Shown piece by piece: positions 61,849 to 64,000 of a stretch of DNA of 64,000 nucleotides. This DNA is from Methylocystis echinoides (GTDB lineage Bacteria; Pseudomonadota; Alphaproteobacteria; Rhizobiales; Beijerinckiaceae): contig NZ_CP156084.1 in assembly GCF_040687965.1 (NCBI RefSeq), positions 1,130,501 to 1,194,500 on the forward strand, read 5' to 3'. The notes beneath the pieces were generated by a model. That model did not search any database and was not told the origin of the DNA. It saw only the letters and a list, made by a program, of their open reading frames with translations. The stretch's first letter is position 1. Each line of letters begins with the position of its first letter. The position numbers and the translations under genes were made by a program.

Positions 61849-62289
61849 ATGGATCAGAATTCCCCGCGGAAGCGAAAGCCGGTCAAGGCCGTCGCCCGCA
61901 TCTCGTCGCGCGAGCGGCGCTGCTCGCAGAATGGCAAACTGACCGCGCCCCTCGAAGGCTCGATCCGCGTCGGCTCTTCGGCCGAGCGGCTCTACCCCGA
62001 CGCCCCACAGCGGGGGCGCATCGAAGTGATGGAAATGTATTTCGACGCCGACGGCCGCCCGATCAAGCGCAAGGGGCTCGGCGCCGAACGCGTGGCGCGC
62101 GCCTATGACGCGAAAGGCAATCAGGTCGAGGAGGCCTATTTCAACGCCGAGGGCAAGCCGACTGTCCGCAAGGACGTGGGCGCCGCCCGCATCGCCTGGC
62201 GTTATGACGACGCCGGCCGCCGCGTCGAGGCCGCTTTTTACGGGGCAGATGGGGCTCCGATCCGATCCTCCGACCCGGGCGAAATCTGA
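61849..62289 (+). CDS. Small protein with 33-residue RHS-like YD repeats
   Basis: 146 residues, no signal peptide. Residues 62-94 and 95-127 are two repeats of one 33-residue unit (EMYFDADGRPIKRKG start and RAYDAKGNQVE end), and 128-146 is a third, incomplete one. The Y-D-x-x-G core is that of RHS/YD or WG-type repeats. The basic N-terminus (NSPRKRKPVKAVARIS) is unusual. AGGTGA precedes the ATG. No recognised family; possibly a degraded or small stand-alone YD protein. Confidence 0.68.
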   Translation: MDQNSPRKRKPVKAVARISSRERRCSQNGKLTAPLEGSIRVGSSAERLYPDAPQRGRIEVMEMYFDADGRPIKRKGLGAERVARAYDAKGNQVEEAYFNAEGKPTVRKDVGAARIAWRYDDAGRRVEAAFYGADGAPIRSSDPGEI

Positions 62290-62343
62290 GGCGGCGAGGG
62301 TTCGCAGCCGCCCCCCGCGCGACCCGCGTGGGGGCCGCCGCAT

Positions 62344-63006
62344 TTATTTGACGCGCGCGATCAGAAAACCGTCCCAACCCTTCGAGCCGACCGTCTGGAT
62401 CGCCGTCGCGGCGACGCGCGGCTCGGCGGCGACGGCGTCGAAGAGCGCCCGCGCGCCGAGGCCGCCGTCATCCGTCGTGGCGGCGTCGGCGACCGCCCCT
62501 TCCCTTACGACATTATCGACGACGATTAATGCGCCCGGCCGGGAGAGTTGGAGCGCCCATTTGAAATAGGCTGCATTGTTGGTCTTGTCGGCGTCGATGA
62601 AAGAGAGATCGAAGGGCGCGCCGCCTTCGGCGGCCAGCTTCGGCAGAATGTCGAGCGCGGCGCCGACCCGCAGATCGACTTTCTCCGCGACGCCCTCGCG
62701 CGTGATATTGTCGCGCGCAATCTCTGCATGGCGCGGCTCGAATTCGATCGTCACGACCTTGCCGCTCGGCGCCAGCGCCCGCGCCAACCAGATCGTCGAA
62801 TAGCCGCCGAGGGTTCCGATTTCGAGAATGCGCGTGGCGCCGGTCGCGGCGGCGAGCAGATGCAAAAGCTTGCCCTGCGGCGCAGAAACATCGATTGCGG
62901 GCAGGCCGGCGCGCTTGTTGGCGTCGAGCGTCGAGTGCTGCCCCTCCTCGGGCGCGATGAGGCGATTTGCAATGTAATCGTCGACCGCTCGCCAACTCTC
63001 TGTCAT
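62344..63006 (-). CDS. O-methyltransferase, SAM-dependent (CCoAOMT-like)
   Basis: 220 residues. EEGQHSTLDANKRAGLPAID is an N-terminal family segment; SAM motif I is ILEIGTLGGYSTIWLA; DLSFIDADKTNNAAYFKWAL contains the metal-binding Asp residues; VVDNVVREG follows. It probably methylates a catechol or similar oxygen group; the natural substrate is unknown. It stands alone, divergent from the next secreted protein gene. Confidence 0.92.
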   Translation of the reverse strand: MTESWRAVDDYIANRLIAPEEGQHSTLDANKRAGLPAIDVSAPQGKLLHLLAAATGATRILEIGTLGGYSTIWLARALAPSGKVVTIEFEPRHAEIARDNITREGVAEKVDLRVGAALDILPKLAAEGGAPFDLSFIDADKTNNAAYFKWALQLSRPGALIVVDNVVREGAVADAATTDDGGLGARALFDAVAAEPRVAATAIQTVGSKGWDGFLIARVK

Positions 63007-63217
63007 CGCCGGACTCCTTGTCGCTTGCGGCGGCAGCTTGACCTCGTTCGAGGCAAAACCATTTGACCTTCTGCGGATGTTCGTGCCAAGTGCCGCAGTT
63101 CGCGCTCAACCTGTGAGCAGAACGAGGAAGGCTTGATGGCCGCAGTTCGATTAAGCCTCAGTCTCCCTGCGGCCGACGAAGCCGCTCATCAGCCAAAATT
63201 TTATGGGAGCGAAACGA

Positions 63218-63586
63218 ATGATCAAGCTTGCTTTCACCACGGCCGCCGCGGTCGTCGCCCTGAGCGTCCCGGCTCTCGCCGAGTCGTGGAACGTGACGGA
63301 AATCGCCACGTCCGGCATCAAGCGCGCCTCGGGCACCTGGACGATCGCTGCGCAGGGCGACAAGGTCACCGGCAAGGCCGACCTGCAGCTCGATAACGGC
63401 TCGGTGCTCACCTACAAGCTCGACGGCACGGTCGCCGGCGGCGCCTACACCGTCAAGCTCGTCGACCGCACCGACGACAAGAAGGATTGCGTCTGGACCG
63501 GCAAGCCGAACGAAACCGGCCGCGTCTTCAACGGCGACGTGACCTGCTCCAACGGCAAGTTCTCGATCCGCGCCGGCGCGCAGTAA
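63218..63586 (+). CDS. Hypothetical periplasmic protein
   Basis: 122 residues. Signal peptide about 1-22 (VALSVPALAES), then a small beta-rich domain (SGTWTIAAQGDKVTGKADLQ and YTVKLVDRTDDKKDCVWTGK) with two cysteines (DCVWTG and VTCSNGKF) likely to pair. It resembles single-domain beta-barrel-like secreted proteins. Start ATG 63218 follows GGGAGCGAAACGA. A good terminator follows, so it is monocistronic. Confidence 0.78.
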   Translation: MIKLAFTTAAAVVALSVPALAESWNVTEIATSGIKRASGTWTIAAQGDKVTGKADLQLDNGSVLTYKLDGTVAGGAYTVKLVDRTDDKKDCVWTGKPNETGRVFNGDVTCSNGKFSIRAGAQ

Positions 63587-63609
63587 GCTGTTCCTGTGTA
63601 AGAGAGCTC

Positions 63610-63640
63610 AAACGCCGGCCTTCGGGCCGGCGTTTTAATT
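63610..63640 (+). terminator. Terminator after the periplasmic protein gene
   Basis: A perfect 11-bp stem (AAACGCCGGCC with GGCCGGCGTTT) around TTCG, continuing TTAATTT. It lies 24 bases after the stop. Confidence 0.9.
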
Positions 63641-63783
63641 TGCGCGCCCTTTGCGCCCGCGCCGTTCACCAAAATTGTGGCTAGAATGATTCTTTAGCTA
63701 TGCTATGACTTTACGCGCCTGTCGCTTGCGTGCTTGTTACTTTTGTCGAGGCTTAGTCGCCGTCGAAGTCCCGAGGTGTCTTC

Positions 63784-64000
63784 ATGCGCGTTTCAAATAT
63801 GCGTCCGCTTATAGTTTCACTGGCCATCGGGATGGCGGCCGCGCCGCTTGCTTCCTGTAATTCCCCTCAGACGGCGAACCCCGGCGTGGCGCAAGGCGTT
63901 CCCGCCATTCCCTCGACCATCGCGCCCGGCGCCCTCGTCGGCCGCTGGGGCGTCGCCGCCTACCATCGCGACAGCGACCGCCCCCGCACGGAGGCGGAGG
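63784..64000 (+). CDS. Lipoprotein, N-terminal part (cut by the window end)
   Basis: 72 codons are visible. A lipoprotein signal with LASC as the lipobox (Cys about 24) is followed by a Pro/Ala-rich linker and VGRWGVAAYHRDSD, which is a recurrent start for small outer-membrane lipoproteins of alphaproteobacteria. ATG 63784 is used, with no clear Shine-Dalgarno. The rest lies outside the window. Confidence 0.75.
   Translation, partial: MRVSNMRPLIVSLAIGMAAAPLASCNSPQTANPGVAQGVPAIPSTIAPGALVGRWGVAAYHRDSDRPRTEAE

Overview
The window is chromosomal DNA from a GC-rich alphaproteobacterium, most likely of the order Hyphomicrobiales (Rhizobiales) and possibly near the Methylocystaceae/Beijerinckiaceae. 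The evidence is the F1 ATP synthase order atpHAGDC without F0 genes, an odh-type 2-oxoglutarate dehydrogenase cluster, a GAAC-N7-GAAC LexA box before recA, IalB, DUF1150, DUF2852 and extensin-like families, and rhizobial-type extragenic palindromes. The genus cannot be fixed by eye. Nearly all of it is core genome. There is no integrase, transposase, CRISPR array, rRNA or recognisable tRNA.

Layout. 0-2.7 kb: end of gap, pgk, hspQ and an IalB-like secreted protein. 3-9.6 kb: a family 5 solute-binding protein, a paraslipin/NfeD pair, mutL, and an exported msrB-msrA pair. 9.6-16.5 kb: an unrecognised 678-residue protein divergent from a glycine-riboswitch-controlled gcvT-gcvH-gcvPA-gcvPB operon with a split P-protein. 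16.5-22.9 kb (minus): Rieske protein, DUF1150, sucB, sucA, sucD. 23.1-26.7 kb: a DUF3800 gene between the suc genes and a secE-nusG-rplK-rplA block that ends in a terminator without rplJL. A coiled-coil gene broken by an in-frame stop lies between nusG and rplK. 26.9-33.5 kb: lipoprotein, cupredoxin-FTR1 iron permease, DUF1259, Hsp20, a cluster of three small envelope genes, an extensin-like lipoprotein, DUF2852 and repeats.

33.5-37.5 kb is visibly less GC-rich and looks accessory. It holds a STAS-kinase fusion, a GlcG-like protein, a membrane-anchored ABM-type monooxygenase homologue and small membrane proteins, two of them under 50 residues. 37.6-43.8 kb: a divergent serine hydroxymethyltransferase, a GNAT/FemAB-like protein, DUF1348, a sorbosone-dehydrogenase-type propeller, pirin and a methyltransferase. 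43.8-54.2 kb: recA, alaS, a cyclic-nucleotide-gated K+ channel, then atpCDGAH on the minus strand. 54.7-64 kb: mtnP and apt (adenine salvage), an L,D-transpeptidase with a long Pro/Ala linker, rplU-rpmA with a possible attenuator, obg, a small repeat protein, an O-methyltransferase and two envelope proteins, the last cut by the window end.

Functional threads. The glycine cleavage operon and the glyA-like gene both work on glycine and one-carbon units. sucA/sucB/sucD supply the 2-oxoglutarate to succinate part of the TCA cycle, but lpd, sucC and mdh are not adjacent. mtnP releases adenine that apt recycles. MsrA and MsrB repair oxidised envelope methionines. No large new system is evident. The best candidates for novelty are a possible third glycine aptamer, the STAS-kinase fusion, the SHMT with two active-site substitutions, the orphan 678-residue protein, and the coiled-coil gene with an internal stop.
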